NCBI RefSeq assembly: GCF_900115175.1
Contig: NZ_FOYV01000001.1
Location: 1,798,001-1,862,000, forward strand
Source of the DNA: Marinobacter gudaonensis
GTDB taxonomy: Bacteria > Pseudomonadota > Gammaproteobacteria > Pseudomonadales > Oleiphilaceae
Direction: 5' to 3'
DNA: 64,000 nt
This document shows, one piece after another, positions 63,597 to 64,000 of the stretch (positions within the stretch are counted from its first letter, which is position 1; each line of letters opens with the position of its first letter). The notes under the pieces are model-generated. The model was not told the origin of the DNA and did not search any database. It saw only the letters and a list, made by a program, of their open reading frames with translations. A program made the position numbers and the translations under genes.

Positions 63597-64000
63597 ATGG
63601 CAAAAGACATCAAGATTTCGATCCGGAACCTCTACAAGATCTTCGGTCCGAGCCCGGACGTGGCTCTGGAATACGTGCGCAAGGGCATGGGGAAGGCGGG
63701 ACTGCTGGAGCAGCAGAAACACGTGCTTGGTCTGCGGGACATCAACGTGGATATGCACGATGGCGAGATCACCGTGATCATGGGCCTCTCCGGCTCAGGT
63801 AAGTCCACGCTGATCCGCCACCTAAACCGCCTGATTGACCCCACGGCGGGCGAGATCCGGGTGGATGGCGAGGATGTCATGAGCTATTCGGAGGAACAGC
63901 TGCGCCGCCTTCGCCGTGAACGCATGTCGATGGTGTTCCAGAAGTTCGCCCTGTTGCCTCACAAAACCGTGCTGGAAAACGCCGGCATGGCCAAGGACAT
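63597..64000 (+). CDS. ABC transporter ATPase, glycine betaine/proline type (ProV-like), partial
   Basis: The first 134 codons are present before the window ends. The Walker A motif is GLSGSGKST (about 63-71), and the Q-loop region reads MVFQKFALLPHKTVLEN, typical of ProV/OpuAA. A ProV-style N-terminal extension (LEYVRKGMGKAGLLEQQKHVLGLRDIN) is visible. The C-terminal CBS domains, if any, lie outside the window. GAGGAG-like sequence precedes the ATG. Confidence 0.9.
   Translation, partial: MAKDIKISIRNLYKIFGPSPDVALEYVRKGMGKAGLLEQQKHVLGLRDINVDMHDGEITVIMGLSGSGKSTLIRHLNRLIDPTAGEIRVDGEDVMSYSEEQLRRLRRERMSMVFQKFALLPHKTVLENAGMAKD

Overview
The window is about 60% GC, densely coded bacterial DNA from a free-living gammaproteobacterium. 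The best fit is Marinobacter or a close relative. The reasons are the Pseudomonas-type gene orders (lptD-surA-pdxA-rsmA-apaH, amgK-murU beside lptD, rpe-gph-trpE), a long Pseudomonas-type isocitrate lyase, TRAP transport, and a lipase with its own foldase. The genus is inferred from content and order, not from a search. Nothing looks like a prophage, insertion sequence, CRISPR array, rRNA or tRNA.

Layout. 1-3.1 kb: the end of an outer-membrane barrel gene, then a converging minus-strand operon for three small exported proteins and a periplasmic C39-type cysteine peptidase. This looks like a divergent functional-amyloid (Fap-like) system and is the most novel part of the window. 3.3-12.4 kb: isocitrate lyase, a CASTOR/POLLUX-type ion channel with a SulP anion transporter, a ChaN-like lipoprotein, a macrodomain protein, a SIMPL protein and a GH84 glycosidase. 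12.5-18.9 kb: a ferritin-like protein, a complete TRAP transporter (probably for 2-oxo acids), and a cyclopropane-fatty-acid-synthase-like methyltransferase coupled to a flavoprotein reductase. 18.9-26.1 kb: a choice-of-anchor I lipoprotein, DUF2061, a lipoamide-dehydrogenase-like enzyme, a LysE exporter, aroG with an aromatic leader-peptide attenuator, a secretin-domain protein and a J-domain protein.

26.4-39 kb: an RND efflux pair, a lipase/foldase pair, a histidine kinase facing a LuxR-type regulator, a PstS-OmpA fusion, an aminotransferase and an inositol-monophosphatase-like enzyme. 39.0-39.6 kb is a gene-free patch of inverted repeats. 39.6-48.3 kb: slmA, then a long minus-strand run reading lptD, surA, pdxA, rsmA, apaH, DUF423, thiS, thiG. 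48.4-51 kb: amgK-murU peptidoglycan recycling and a DjlA-like protein. 52-57.8 kb: rpe-gph, a Trp leader peptide and trpEGD, an inverted-repeat element, then trpC. 57.9-61.1 kb: DUF4202, a glutathione transferase, an alpha/beta hydrolase and an M14 carboxypeptidase. 61.5-64 kb: a glycine betaine/proline-type ABC transporter whose ATPase runs off the end.

How parts work together. Two aromatic biosynthesis loci carry leader peptides: FFWWFGYGFYF codons before aroG and WWRW codons before trpE. Entry into the shikimate pathway and the Trp branch therefore both appear to sense charged aromatic tRNAs. The lptD, surA, rsmA, amgK and murU genes form an envelope-maintenance block. Four copies of a nested inverted-repeat element, with outer arms that differ between copies but stay complementary within each copy, lie in the 3' regions of genes and inside the trp operon.
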